Assembly: GCA_051453625.1 (NCBI GenBank)
Contig: JBOZIK010000001.1
Location: 213,553,013-213,617,012, forward strand
Reading direction: 5' to 3'
From: Welwitschia mirabilis
Taxonomy: Eukaryota > Gnetophyta > Gnetopsida > Welwitschiales
Length of the DNA: 64,000 bases
Part shown: positions 25,461 through 37,739 of the stretch, in pieces
Layout: each line of letters begins with the position of its first letter
How positions within the stretch are numbered: the first letter of the stretch is position 1
The notes under the pieces: generated by a model
What the model was told of the DNA's origin: nothing
What the model saw: the letters and a program-made list of their open reading frames with translations, nothing else
Databases searched by the model: none
Program-made: the position numbers and the translations under genes

Positions 25461-25990
25461 AATTAAAAAATAATCTAAATTTGATTGGAGCAAATCATAT
25501 TATCTTAATTTTACTACACTTAAAAATAAAATCTCCTTTTCTCTTATTGTAATTAATCCCAGTTAGAGTAAATATTTTAAGTTAATGTGTAATGCTAGTA
25601 ATATTACTGTGGATGGGGGGCTTGGACAGAAATAGGAAAATGATGTTCAGGTTATATCTTATCATAGTAAAACTTTATCTAAAGCTTAAATGAATTCTAG
25701 TACTATAAAAAAAGAAATATTATCAATTATCTTTTTCTTTGATACACTTAGACATTATCTTTTAGACTTTCATATGAATGTTTATATCAACTATGTAATA
25801 ATTAGATACCTTATGACCAAGAAATGCTCTAGTTCTAAACTTATTAGATGAATTCTCCTCATGTAATAATTTAATTTGAACACCATTGATAAAGTAAAAA
25901 AGCATAATAGTATAGAAGATCATTTGTTATGTCTTTCTTCCTCTCTTAATAATCTTATCATTAATGATTCTTTTCTAGATGAATAATGTT
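25460..25990 (+). pseudogene. RNase H, element A
   Basis: The sequence reads KLMCNASNITVDGGLGQK (about 25580-25630; the first catalytic Asp of MCDAS is now Asn), then VISYHSKTL, IKKEILSIIFFFDTLRHYLL (about 25705-25770), VYINYVIIRYLMTKK (about 25785-25830; TDH is now INY, so another catalytic Asp is lost), and LIRWILL-like codons with DHLLCLSSSL after them (about 25915-25945). RNase H removes the RNA strand during reverse transcription. This copy lacks at least two catalytic acids. Confidence 0.8.
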
Positions 25991-26735
25991 TTATCATATA
26001 TTCTACTCATAATACTCCTTAGTATGTTAATATTATTAATTACCTGAACATCAAAAAATTGGACTTATAATCAAAGAAAATCCTTTCTTNNNNNNNNNNN
26101 NNNNNNNNNNNNNNNNNNNNNNNNNNNNNNNNNNNNNNNNNNNNNNNNNNNNNNNNNNNNNNNNNNNNNNNNNNNNNNNNNNNNNNNNNATCTCCTTTTC
26201 TCTTATTGTAATTAATCCTAGTTAGAATAAATATTTTAAGTTAATGTGTAATGCTAGTAATATTACTGTGGATGGGAGGCTTGGACAGAAATAGGAAAAT
26301 GATGTTAAGGTTATATCTTATCATAGTAAAACTTTATCTAAATCTTAAATGAATTATAGTACTATAAAAAAGAAATATTATTAATTATCTTTTACTTTGA
26401 TACACTTAGACATTATCTTTTAGACTTTCATATGAATGTTTATATTAACTATGTAGTAACTAGATATCTTATGACCAAGAAATACTCTAGTTCTAAACTT
26501 ATTAGATGAATTCTCCTCATGTAATAATTTAATTTAAACACCATTGATAAAGTAAAAAAGAATAATAGTATAGCAGATCATTTGTTATGTCTTTCTTCCT
26601 CTCTTAATAATATTATCATTAATGATTCTTTTCTAGATGAATAATGTTTTGTCATATATTCTACTCATAATCCTCCTTAGTATGTTAATATTATTAATTA
26701 CCTTAACATCAAAAAATTGGACTTATAATCAAAGA
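25530..26735 (+). repeat. Gap-flanking duplication of RNase H region (about 550 bp)
   Basis: Bases 25530-26089 recur at 26190-26735 with roughly ten differences, on the two sides of a 100-N gap. The second RNase H is therefore probably not a second domain but an unmerged haplotype or contig end. The pre-integrase start at 26637 is the second reading of the sequence also present at 25979. Confidence 0.85.
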
Positions 26736-27890
26736 AAATCCTTTCTTCATAGGATAAGTGATTATGAATGGATAGAGGCACATCTTTATTGTAGGTGTAA
26801 AGATCAAATCATGAAAAAATGTTCTACCTAAATGGGAAAAATTTGACAGCCTTAATCTTTGTTATGGTGGTATTTATAGAGGTTATTTTAGTGAACATAA
26901 ATAGCTATAAAAATTATTTACTCTAGTTTTTATTGACCTACTCTTTTTTAGTACTCTTTTGATTTTTCTAGAAGATGTGATGCTTGTGAACATTATAGTA
27001 GCATATTTGTTTTCAATAAACTCCTATTAAACTTATTAATGAATGTGAACCCTTTTATTATTAGGGAATTAATTTTATAAGCCATATTAACCCACCTTCT
27101 AATGATAAGAACTATATTTTAGTGGTTTTTGATTATGTTATTAAATGGGTTAAAGCTATTTCTACTTCTATGAATGGTGCCTGAACTTTTTGTACTTTTT
27201 TAGAACTCATATTTTTCAATGTCTAGGTTTTTTAGGATTATTTTTAGTAATCAAGAAACTCATTTTATTAATCAACTTTTTAAGAAATGTATTTTATACA
27301 TTTAAATAAAACATAATATAGCTTATACTTATTATCTACAAACCAATGGTTCAACTAAAAATGCAAATAGAGAAATTAAGAAAATGCTATAATAGCTTCT
27401 CTCTACTAATAAGAAATTTTGACTTCTAAGCTTAATGGTATTCTTTGAAATTACCATACTACTTGATATGGTTCTCTTTATTTTTCACATTATGTACTTG
27501 TATATGAAAAGTTTGCATTTTACTTATTGATGTGTGTTACAACTCTTATCATTCTCCTCATCAACTTAATCTTGTGAACCTTCATTGGAATATTAAACAT
27601 AGATTATCCTAACTTAATCACCTAGCTGAAAAATGAACTCATGCTATATGTCATCAATTAATTTATAAAGCGCAAGTTAATCTTAAACATGATAGAAAGT
27701 TATTTCATAAAAAGTTTAAAATTCGTCAAGTTATCCTTTTGTACAATACTAGAGTACATCTTTCACATAACAATTTGACCTCTAAATGGTTAGATTCTTA
27801 CCCTATAGAGAAAGTACATTCAGATCTATTAAGATTTTTGACTTATAAACTAAGGAGATATAAAAAGTTAATGGATAAATGTTGAAAATA
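26637..27890 (+). pseudogene. Integrase, element A
   Basis: The pre-integrase part is open: NWTYNQRKSFLHRISDYEWI and CRCKDQIMKKC (26700-26830). Then come GGIYRGYFSEH (about 26860), CDACEHYSSIF (about 26980), INPPSNDKNYILVVFDYVIK and WVKAIST (about 27090-27170), a weak SNQETHF-like core (about 27250; the second catalytic Asp has become Asn), YHTT.YGSLYFSHYVLVYEK (about 27450-27510), HQLNLVNLHWNIKHRL (about 27560), and at the end LTSKWLDSYPIEKVHSD (about 27778-27830). The tail recurs in element D at 43190-43250. The enzyme would insert element DNA into the genome; many stops make this one dead. The C-terminus blends into the 3' non-coding region. Confidence 0.8.
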
Positions 27891-30800
27891 TTTTAAAAAA
27901 AATATATCGATACAACTTTGAACATGATAAAAGCAATTGTTTTAGAAGTTCTCCTCAATAAGGAGGACTTCCATCCTATCATTGTTTGAATTATTTTTTA
28001 GCTTATTCCTTTGGTGGATGTTATGACATCACTTGATCATCTTTTAAACTTNNNNNNNNNNNNNNNNNNNNNNNNNNNNNNNNNNNNNNNNNNNNNNNNN
28101 NNNNNNNNNNNNNNNNNNNNNNNNNNNNNNNNNNNNNNNNNNNNNNNNNNNNNNNNNNNNNNNNNNNNNNNNNNNNNNNNNNNNNNNNNNNNNNNNNNNN
28201 NNNNNNNNNNNNNNNNNNNNNNNNNNNNNNNNNNNNNNNNNNNNNNNNNNNNNNNNNNNNNNNNNNNNNNNNNNNNNNNNNNNNNNNNNNNNNNNNNNNN
28301 NNNNNNNNNNNNNNNNNNNNNNNNNNNNNNNNNNNNNNNNNNNNNNNNNNNNNNNNNNNNNNNNNNNNNNNNNNNNNNNNNNNNNNNNNNNNNNNNNNNN
28401 NNNNNNNNNNNNNNNNNNNNNNNNNNNNNNNNNNNNNNNNNNNNNNNNNNNNNNNNNNNNNNNNNNNNNNNNNNNNNNNNNNNNNNNNNNNNNNNNNNNN
28501 NNNNNNNNNNNNNNNNNNNNNNNNNNNNNNNNNNNNNNNNNNNNNNNNNNNNNNNNNNNNNNNNNNNNNNNNNNNNNNNNNNNNNNNNNNNNNNNNNNNN
28601 NNNNNNNNNNNNNNNNNNNNNNNNNNNNNNNNNNNNNNNNNNNNNNNNNNNNNNNNNNNNNNNNNNNNNNNNNNNNNNNNNNNNNNNNNNNNNNNNNNNN
28701 NNNNNNNNNNNNNNNNNNNNNNNNNNNNNNNNNNNNNNNNNNNNNNNNNNNNNNNNNNNNNNNNNNNNNNNNNNNNNNNNNNNNNNNNNNNNNNNNNNNN
28801 NNNNNNNNNNNNNNNNNNNNNNNNNNNNNNNNNNNNNNNNNNNNNNNNNNNNNNNNNNNNNNNNNNNNNNNNNNNNNNNNNNNNNNNNNNNNNNNNNNNN
28901 NNNNNNNNNNNNNNNNNNNNNNNNNNNNNNNNNNNNNNNNNNNNNNNNNNNNNNNNNNNNNNNNNNNNNNNNNNNNNNNNNNNNNNNNNNNNNNNNNNNN
29001 NNNNNNNNNNNNNNNNNNNNNNNNNNNNNNNNNNNNNNNNNNNNNNNGGTCATCATGATGTCGTATTAGACTAGGATAAATAATCATCATTTATTGTATT
29101 TATGCTATAAGTACATGGTCACCATGATGTCCTGCTAGACTTGGATAAATATTTTCAAAATGAATCTTTGATAGTATTGGTAGCTATGGAAACTCCACTA
29201 GAGGATCAGTTGGTCATGCTTCATGGGTTCTTACTTCTCTAACTGTGGCTGCACTCCCCTCATCATAGAAGGTTGTAATAAACTTTAAGGTTATAGGATT
29301 AGTAATGTTTTTGGTATCATCAAATNNNNNNNNNNTTGGACTATGGTTTTACTTCCCTTATCATAGATTAATAATAAACACTTTGAGGCTATAAGATTAA
29401 TAGTATTTCTAGTGTTATTAGAGGCATTGCTCATTTCCTAAACTCCTGGTGCATTGAGTGACTCCACATAATCATTTTACTTTTTGAGGATTCAGGTGTG
29501 TCTTGGAATGTGAATAGGTGAGTTCATTTCTCAACAGCTTTTGATCTTATCATTCATTATTCTAGGTATTTGATCTTTAATATTATCATAATCATTGCAT
29601 TTTTGAGTTGGTATTTAATAAGTTGATATATTTATCATGCATTTTTACTTAGGTAACTTGATTATGTCTTCCAAAAGAGTTTGATAGATTACAATTTAGG
29701 ATAGGTAATCTATCTTTTTCATATTCCTTATGTCCACTTTTGTTTTGCATTTTCTTTGGTTTTTGAATTTGATATTTCAAAGTTGTTTTCATACTTTCTC
29801 ATCCATATAAAGGACCTTATTATTTAGTATTTTTTGTATTATTATTTAGGTCATTTTCCCCCTTAATTATAAGTTGATTTTGTTTTACCATTTTTAATTG
29901 AACTTTTATATTTCATTCTTCATAGTTTTTATGAGATTCCTTTGTACCTATTAGAGTTATACCGTTTTTATTATTTCTTTTTAATTTGGATAAATTTGTT
30001 CAGTATTCTTTGTTAGGTTTAAACCTATTTAGTATGTTTTTATTATCATATTTTTCATTTATTTTTAAGTATTTTTCTTATCATCCCAATTTATCATGAT
30101 TCTTCATCATTCCCCCTTTTTCAAACACTTCTAATACATTTTGTTACTTTCACATTGAGATATGAACCTAAATTGCTTAACTAACATTTTTATTTTTGAG
30201 AACCTTTTTAAGTTTCATTATCCCATTAGTCATCCAGATAACAAGAGAAATGAAACTGAGATTTTTTCTAATAGTCATCCTAGGGCTATCGTCTGGATGA
30301 CACAACAAGATGANNNNNNNNNNNNNNNNNNNNNNNNNNNNNNNNNNNNNNNNNNNNNNNNNNNNNNNNNNNNNNNNNNNNNNNNNNNNNNNNNNNNNNN
30401 NNNNNNNNNNNNNTAAGTTTCATTATCCCATTAGTCATCCAGACGACCAGAGGAATGACACTGAGATTTTTTCTGATAGTCATCCTAGGGCTATCATCTA
30501 GATGACACGACAAGATGACAGTGTGATAAAACCATGGCATTGATTATTTTTCCTTAATTTTATTTTACTTTCTATTATTTTTGCCCATTCTCTCAAGAGA
30601 TGATAGTACCTATGGTTCCTACTAATATGCTAGATCTTGTCCCCATCAAATTTGATTACCAGATTTCTAGATTTTTGTAAATTTTCAAAATGGGGTCTAT
30701 TTTTTTCTATCTCATTTTTTAAAAACATTTCTCTTATTTCTTAGCTTTTCTACATTTTTATGTTTTATTAATTTTTTTTGAAAGATCTTTAATTAATAAC

Positions 30801-31343
30801 TTATAAATCTGATTTTTGTCATGTATTTCGAAAGATATGATAAATTGTGCATTTTACAAGATAAAATTAGGTTTTCAACTTTAAAACTTATTTTCTCATA
30901 AACCATAAGTCAAAAAATAGTGATCATTTAGAGTAAATTGATCATTACAATGTATTCTACATTTCTAGTAAATTAGATTTTTTATTTGATCACTTTCATT
31001 TTTCAACTTATGTGGGCCTCACTTAAAATGCAAATTTCAAACTTTTTGTGAATTTTTACATTTTTCTTCACATGACTAGGTAATACAAGATGTATTAATA
31101 CTTTTGAGGAGGGATTGAAACATATTTTCAATATGTTTATACATTTTTAACTAACTTTTAGGGTCATTTTGAGCATCCACATAATATATTTTAGCTATAT
31201 CCATCAGATCTCACATAACTTATTGCAAATTTATGATTGAGTAGGCCATAAACATGTAAATTTAGATAGGATAAGGCTGAGTCCAAAGCTATTAAATAAG
31301 ATATGAGCACATTAGTACCATTATNNNNNNNNNNNNNNNNNNN
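27891..31343 (+). other. 3' non-coding region of element A
   Basis: This holds no gene. It is cut by gaps of 996 N (28052-29047), 10 N (29326-29335), 100 N (30314-30413) and 19 N (31325-31343). Sequence 29048-29325 is homologous to 43690-43920 in element D, so the region is a shared element part and not host DNA. Around 30220-30520 are copies of a TCATCCAGATGA...GATGA dyad motif. Bases 30209-30313 and 30414-30518 are a gap-flanking duplication. Confidence 0.6.
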
Positions 31344-32500
31344 ACTGTATCCCCTACCTTAACATGTTAGGTCTCTCACTATTTAGATGATTGCCATTGT
31401 GTTAAGAGACATTTTGAGGTTTTCATAACTAGATTAGAGCTAGTGATAGATTAGAGTATGATAAATTTACAGCTTTAATGGATCTTAGATACACAAGGTT
31501 AGTACTATATATTAGAGACCAGAGAATTGTATGACACCATGCACATAGAGTGTTATCCTGATTCTCATGGATAGCTAGTAGACATGATTGTAGCCATGAT
31601 TAAGGACCATGAAATAGTAGTCCTCCCATACCACATTGCAATAGGTATAGATCTTAGTCGTATTAGGGGTATTCACATATACTTAGGTGGTGGGATAGAG
31701 AACTGTCATACATACAGTGTAGCATTAGACATACTAGAAGATTTAACCTTGGATAGGTGGGCTACTTTAGTGACACAATTGACTCCTGGCTATCTAACTT
31801 TGCACATAGGACTGTATCACAACATCAATCCATCTTTTCATAAGAGTTATACCATGGTGGCTTATTTACAGATTTTGATAGTATTTATGCATGATGAGTA
31901 AATGGACTTTTGATGTTTATATGGAGAAGACTTAGGTTTATGGTAGAGGCATGTCAACTACAAACTTTTAGATATCTATGCCTCCTCTTAATCATTTTTA
32001 AATTCTTAGGGATACTAGAGCTTATGGATGAACGATGACTTACACACATATAAGATTCCACTCATCACTTATAAGACATGGACATATAGGTACTAGAAGA
32101 GGCAAAGAGACCTTAGGTTCAAAGACCTATAGTTGGTACTTCACTTAAGTAGATTTAGGCCCTCCTAGCTGAGACCACTAAGACCATAATAGGTATTATT
32201 TATTGAGGCATCTCAGCATTAGAGAAGAAAATCTAGATAGTGGAGCAGAGGATCAAGATGGTTGAAAGGAAAGTACTGCACTCTCAGGAGTAGCTAGTGG
32301 ATGTATATTAGTACATCCTATCTATTAAGCAAAGTGTGTTAGTTAACCTTTCAAAGGAAGTTTGAGTATAGGGATATTAGATAATATGTTCTATTATGAC
32401 ATCATTAAATCTTCATTTCTCTATGGATGTTAAGCATCCTCCTTCTTCTTCTCCTACACCTAAGCCTATTGCCTATCAGAAGTTCAACATGAGATGATGA
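31344..32500 (+). pseudogene. Extra 3' reading frame of element A, unrecognised protein
   Basis: From the gap edge one frame runs about 185 codons with only five stops, all of the TAG/TAA kind that arise from Gln or Trp, and is fully open at 31584-31901 (105 codons: DHEIVVLPYHIAIGIDLSRI, then IYLGGGIENCHTYSVALDIL). After frame changes it continues with LLAETTKTIIGIIY and a heptad-like, probably coiled-coil stretch KIMVEQRIKMVERKVLHSQE-like near 32230-32290, then LVDVY and YILSIKQSVLVNLSKEV (32295-32365), and ends Pro/Ser-rich (SSSPTPKP, about 32440). C+G content is visibly higher than next to it. It lies between integrase and the 3' LTR, where some Athila elements carry an additional, env-like or unknown ORF. 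I do not recognise the protein, and the function is unknown. Confidence 0.5.
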
Positions 32501-33052
32501 AGGAAGTGATTTATTTATGTTATATTTTGTATATTTACCTTCGTATATTGTACTAAAAACTCATGATATATATAGACAGACATCTTACTTTAAGTATCGC
32601 CATGATGTACATTTTTATTATTAGATTTCATGCATATTTTTCTTTTTACATATCATTTTTAGACTTCATCATGAGGATTATTTGTATTCTTCATAATTAT
32701 TTTTTTATCTACTATACATTTTAGTGGGAAGATATTTATTAGCAGTATTTTTAATGACTATTTTTCTAAAAACATTTTCTAGGATTCTATTTCTTAAGAA
32801 CATTTTTTTAGCCTATTGTTCCCCATATCATTGGGATGACCACATTAACCATAGTATGAACACTTATACAATACAAATGGAATGGTTAATTATCTATTTT
32901 TGAAAATTCTATCTACATTTATGAGATTTTTAAAATCCTTTTTGGAATTATTTCATAATGCCCTAGTTGTTTTTATTAATAGTTAACTTGACTTGAAATC
33001 ATGATTATCTAGCTAGTTTTATTAGGAACTAATAAGGCTAAGTAGAGTGCTA
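32501..33052 (+). other. 3' leader to the polypurine region of element A
   Basis: AT-rich non-coding sequence. The last bases, AAGGCTAAGTAGAGTGCTA (33034-33052), match GGGCTAAGTGGAAGGCTA just before the 3' LTR of element D (46297-46314). They mark the polypurine primer site of this family. Confidence 0.5.
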
Positions 33053-34394
33053 TGTTATGCTGCCAATTTGTATGTATGTGATAGTGTAGTTTGAGTAGTT
33101 TTATACGAAATTAGATAAGTTTATGCTAAATTTGGATAATAATGGAGAGCTAAGATGAATGACACAAAAACATGTAATTTTCATTACATTTTACAACATT
33201 TGAAGTAATTTATATATTTACTATTTAAATCAAACATTTTGAAAATAAAGAAGCTAATATNNNNNNNNNNNNNNNNNNNNNNNNNNNNNNNNNNNNNNNN
33301 NNNNNNNNNNNNNNNNNNNNNNNNNNNNNNNNNNNNNNNNNNNNNNNNNNNNNNNNNNNNGCTAATGTGATACATAGAGAAATCTACAAATTCCTATCAT
33401 CCACCTCATCATCTTGATGACTGTACAGATGACATAACTACTTTAGTTAAGGAGGATACCAATTGAACCAATCTAGTAGCTAATGTGGAACTCTTATGAG
33501 ATGGCATTGTCTCCTATATCATCTAGGTGACAAGTAAGTAATACTAAAGATAGACATTTCATCAAAATTCACTAAATTCTAGAAATTTATCTCACATTTT
33601 CTTACATGGTTATTAAGGTTTTTAAGATACTTGCTGGTCTTGTTTAATTATAGGGACTATTTTGTAATAAATACCTCCTTCACTTTTGACTCCACTTTCA
33701 TCTTTGTTTAAATTAGAAATTCGTCCATCCATTGTTGTTTTAGCAAACATTTTCCTTTGTGTTGGGCTGTGTATCCTTCATTGAACTACTACTACTTTGT
33801 AACATAGATGTTGATTTTCTTTTAATGTAAACTCTACTTTTCTTTTTATATCGTTTATTTTTTGTATGTTTGTTATGATTTATATTGTTTCTAATCCTAT
33901 AACAACTTTTTTAGTATATAGATCATGAGGGAAACCTTTATTAAGATTGACATTATTAGCTTAGATGCATTATATTTCCTTTTCTAGATTAACTCTGCAT
34001 TATTTTCATATTTTGTGTGATATACTTGATAGTTTAGATTGGTCTTGATTTGATAATGTATTTTCTTGATTGTCCTACGTTATATAGGACAATCGCTATG
34101 AAAAGTTGATTTGGTAATTAGAAAAAAGTTGCATTTATCTTAAACTTGCATTTCATTTGCATAGCATATTTGCATTATTATTTCTGCATTGTTATTTCAT
34201 TCTACTTTAAGGATACATAGTCTTTTATTTTTGAAATTGATTCTCTTTCTTATCGCCCATGCTTTCAATGAGAATATGATATTTGAATCACCCCCATCTA
34301 TATTAGTGTGTTGTGTCGTGCAAAATCTATATTTATTTGTAAATGACATGATCTACTTGAGAACATAATGTTTCCATAAATATGCATCATAACA
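33053..34394 (+). mobile_element. 3' LTR of element A
   Basis: It starts TGTTATGCTGCCAATTTGTA, like TGTTGTAATGCCAAATTGTA in element D, and ends ...ATGCATCATAACA. It matches the D LTRs in the middle (TTTGTAATAAATACC.CCTTCA, TGTTGGGCTGTGT.TCCTTCATT.A) and the 5' LTR of A in its last 480 bp. Length is about 1.34 kb including a 100-N gap at 33261-33360. No primer-binding site follows, as expected for a 3' LTR. TCATC/GATGA dyads occur at 33395-33530. Confidence 0.8.
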
Positions 34395-34548
34395 AGTATC
34401 ATGTTAAGTGTTTATTATTATTATAATAAAATATTAAATCTACCTAGTCATCAATCAAAGTAATGGTTAGAAATATAAAATCATAACAATATTTCATAGC
34501 TTGTACATATCCATTGAAATTTCAATATCTTTTAAATTCCTTCATATC

Positions 34549-34560
34549 ATTATAAATAGG
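34549..34560 (+). promoter_or_regulatory. LTR TATA box
   Basis: ATTATAAATAGG lies about 1.34 kb before the LTR end. In the related minus-strand LTR the TATA-like box is about 1.25 kb from the end, which supports both calls. Confidence 0.5.
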
Positions 34561-35133
34561 ATATTTTCTCCATGGTTTTTTTTTAAAGACTCTTTAGTCT
34601 TGAAATATTAGAGACCTTCTACCTTAGATCTTTGAAAACTTTAAAGAATTTGGAATCTTGAAGTTTTTTGAGCTTAATCGTCAAAGACTTTATGTTGAAT
34701 CATAAGCATGGTTTAGTGTAATTCTTAAATCTTCTATGGTCTAAAATTTTTCCTTATATTTCTTTCATATCTTACATGATATTATATATGGATTTATTAA
34801 GTTATTGCTCTCTTATTTAATGGCTTATTATCTTTTTAAGTAATTTTCTAGGTTTTCTCTTTATTTCATATCCTATAATTTATTGTTATTATTGCCACTA
34901 CATTTTTGAATCTCCTCTATGATTTTATGTTCTTGCATCCTTTCATGATCTAAAGAAGATTTTATTTTTTAATAGGTTTACTATTTTATTTATACTCTAG
35001 TAACATTTTGAAGTGTTTTACTTATTAATACTACATCTATCTACATATGATTGTATTTAAAAAAATTATTCTTAAGTGTGATATTAATTGTTGTGAAGTG
35101 GATAAATGAAGTATAATCAATTTATTAAATGAA

Positions 35134-35276
35134 ACCATAAATTTTCAAATGAGCTAGTGTAAATAATAATTCACAGTTCACTAAATGAGATAGTGTAAAG
35201 ATAAAGCCATAGATTACCAAATAAATAGTAGGAATGATAGTTCATAAATTGCTGCATGAGGTAGTGGAATGATAAA
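35134..35276 (+). repeat. Minisatellite, about 36 bp x 4
   Basis: Four degenerate units of the form (C)CA.AGATCACTAAATGAG.TAGTG.AA.GAT occur in a row. The reverse complement of the unit, with core GCCTCATTTAGTGATCTGTG, forms the array at 62992-63307 in the oppositely oriented LTR of the same family. Confidence 0.65.
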
Positions 35277-35890
35277 AAATAAATTGTAATTCATTTACTT
35301 AATTTTTATTTTCATAAGTATCCATCACTTAAAAATTTTGAAGACCTTTGTCATATCTTCCTCTATCTTATGTTTTGGGATTTTTCTTATCTTTATCTTT
35401 ACCTTGTTTGGGTTATACTGGGGATTGTGATGCTTTATGGTTCTTGATCCATACTATTTTGTATTAAATAAGTGTTAAACTAGAGCACAATAAAGGTTGA
35501 TATATCTTATTAAGGAGGGAATATAAAATAAAATATTGATTATCTAGCTTATTCTTGAAACTATTAAATTGGATGATTTTTTAATTATTATAACATGTGA
35601 TCTTATTATGATAATTTCAAAGAAAATTATTCTCTTTTCTATTTGTAATAGAATTGATATTATATCTTTAAGATGTCTAATTATTCTATTTTCTAAAATA
35701 ACCATTTTGTCTTATTATTAAAGCTTTATTTGAAGCCTTATTTTAATAAGTTTCAACTAGAAACATTTCTTACATAACTCTACCTTTTTTTTAATTTATA
35801 TATGAAGTTTTATTTGTAATATGTAAACATAATGTTTTAGTAATAAATTATACATTTTTAGTTTTGGGCTATAAAATTTTGGGATTTACA

Positions 35891-35906
35891 TTTTAATATC
35901 AAAGCA
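35891..35906 (+). other. Primer-binding site, Met type
   Basis: TTTTAATATCAAAGCA directly follows the LTR end. It differs from TTTTGGTATCAGAGCA only by G-to-A changes. This PBS differs from that of family 1 (TGGCGCCATCACC type). Confidence 0.55.
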
Positions 35907-36041
35907 TAATTTTCATTTTAGACATGATAAAGTTATAGTTAATGCATATTCTTAATTTCAAATGTTGAGATATTACATTTTGACAATTTAGTAACATTTA
36001 TAATTTCAAGTTGAAGAACATGGATGTTACACTTGAATAAA

Positions 36042-36414
36042 TTACCTTTATGTATATGATGGATGATATTATGCCATTGTTCTTGAGCTTGAATGAAATC
36101 AGCACTCATGTCCATAATGGATTATATCATTATGCTTGAGTACAAAGTAAAGCTACATGATTTAAGTTTAGTACTTATACTTTCTATGAGATTATTATGT
36201 TATTTTCAATGCTACGTCTCATTCTTAGATCTCTCATACAATTTTAATCTATTAATTATTTTCATCATGCTTGTCTTACTAATAGCTTTGGTAATCTATC
36301 TCTATGAAAGAATGAAACTAGGACTATACTATAAAAGGAAATCTCAGCATTATTGATAAAAGTTGGATTTGATAATGTAAGATTTGTATCCCTAGGATGA
36401 TATTCCTATTTGCC
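36042..36414 (+). repeat. Dispersed repeat R1, copy 2
   Basis: This is the second copy of the repeat at 10779-11155, in the same orientation. An 87-codon open frame at 36093-36356 falls inside it but is not open in copy 1, so it is not a supported gene. Its right edge coincides with the start of the element E relic at about 36420-36430. Confidence 0.6.
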
Positions 36415-36429
36415 TTAAATTAACAATAT

Positions 36430-37739
36430 ATATAAGTGTAACTAACTTTATGATAAATAATCATCTTCATAACTTAGAACTTATCCTTAAATAATATATA
36501 GAAAAATGCCTTGTGGTAAATTGAAAAAAATGTCATTTCATAGTTAACAAAGACATAGTATTAGTACATATCATTACTTCAAAAGGGATTCAAGTAGATC
36601 CTACAAAAGTCTCATTAATCACACACCTTTCTAGTTCTAATAAATAGAAAAATATTAGATCTTTTTAGAATATGAAAGATACTGTAGGAGATTTGTTAAA
36701 GATTTTAGTAAAATTTCCAAGACACTTTGTATCCCTATAAGCAAAAATACCTCTTTTATCTAGATCCATAAGTGTCAATAAGATTTTAATAAACTTAAGA
36801 AAAGCTTACCTCCACTTCTATAATTCAATTATCTAATTAGAAATTACCCTCTAAAATCATGTGTGATACTAGTGATCATTAGTTGAGGTCATTTTAAGAT
36901 AAAGAATAAATAAAAATCCAACTATCATCTACTATGTAAGAAAAACCTTAAGTGACACTCAACTAAACTATATTATTTAAAAAAAAGATATTTTAGTCAT
37001 ATTCTTTTCCTTATAAAAATTTAGATAATATCTCTTAAAATATAAGATAATTATCTATATAGATCACATACCCCTTAGGTACTTATTTGTTAAAAATGAT
37101 CTAAAGCCTAAATTAATCAGATAGATTCTAATTTTGTAGGAGTTTTATTTAGAAATTAAGGATAAAAAGGGCTTTATAGTGTTATTTTATATCATCTTTT
37201 ATGAATCACTTAGAAAAACTTACAAACCTCCCTTTTCATTAATAATACTTTTCTTGATGAACACCTTTTCTCTATCTTAAAAATACTGTAATTCATCGAT
37301 ATTACAAATTAATTAGTTTTCAAGATTATTTTCTCTTACTAGAATTTTAAAAGTAAGAAAAAATTATTGAATCAGGATAAATACTTCTTTTGGAATAGTC
37401 CTTATCTATTTAAGTATTGCATATATTAAGACATATAAAAATGTATCTCTTAATCTAAAATTCATAACATCCTTAAGCATTACCATTATAAGTCTTATGG
37501 TGATCATTATTATACTAATAAAACCACTACAAAAATTCTTCAATTTATATTTTCAAATATTCATACTACTATTATGAAACTTGTGAAAATTACCAAAAAA
37601 ATTCTATCCTTTCATGGAATCTTATGAGGCCTTTAAATTCATTCTTATTATAGAATCCTTTGATTTTTGGGATATTTACTTTTAAGATCCATATCCTTCT
37701 TAAAATGAACACCATTACATTCTTGTTTGTATTAATAAT
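36430..37739 (+). pseudogene. RT thumb, RNase H and integrase start, element E (interrupted)
   Basis: In order: LHNLELILK, then KKCHFIVNKDIVLVHII and SKGIQVDPTKVSLITHL (36470-36640), a YCRRFVKDFSKI-like block (36680-36720), the RNase H region (36830-37090, badly damaged), then the pre-integrase zinc region with SYYCKTCENYQK-like codons (about 37560-37600) and the start of the integrase core. It aligns over its length with element F (48308-49560). It stops at 37739 where the LTR of element D begins, and resumes at 48196. The left side is 5'-truncated against repeat R1. Confidence 0.8.
37735..37739 (+). repeat. Target-site duplication of D, left copy
   Basis: ATAAT directly before the 5' LTR of D pairs with ATCAT (48191-48195) after the 3' LTR. 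The uninterrupted relative F has ATTAATTATGTTACT at the same point. Five base pairs is the usual duplication for Ty3 elements. Confidence 0.65.

Larger units (their letters stand above)
34400..35890 (+). mobile_element. LTR of a second type (5' LTR)
   Basis: It follows element A directly. It has a TATA box at 34550, a leader with TTGGAATCTTGAAG...GAGCTTAAT (compare the minus-strand LTRs at 8.9 and 63.7 kb), a four-copy minisatellite at 35134-35276, and an end at GGGATTTACA (35890). The end is followed by TTTTAATATCAAAGCA, a decayed TTTTGGTATCAGAGCA-type primer-binding site complementary to initiator Met tRNA. That site type is used by Ty1/copia and by several Ty3 lineages such as Tekay. The left edge is approximate. 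The interior beyond 36000 is lost or replaced by repeat R1 and element E. Confidence 0.6.

Noticed and set aside
26190-26735. A second RNase H domain in element A (dual RNase H, as in some Tat elements)
   Set aside because: It is nearly identical to 25530-26089 and the two are separated by a default 100-N gap, so an assembly duplicate explains it better.
28011-29090. Long apparent open frames on both strands at 28.0-29.1 kb
   Set aside because: They consist almost only of N; the 996-N gap creates them.
36093-36356. Frame of 87 codons with hydrophobic segments, looking like a small membrane protein
   Set aside because: It lies in repeat R1; the copy at 10779-11155 is not open in that frame. 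T-rich sequence gives false membrane segments.
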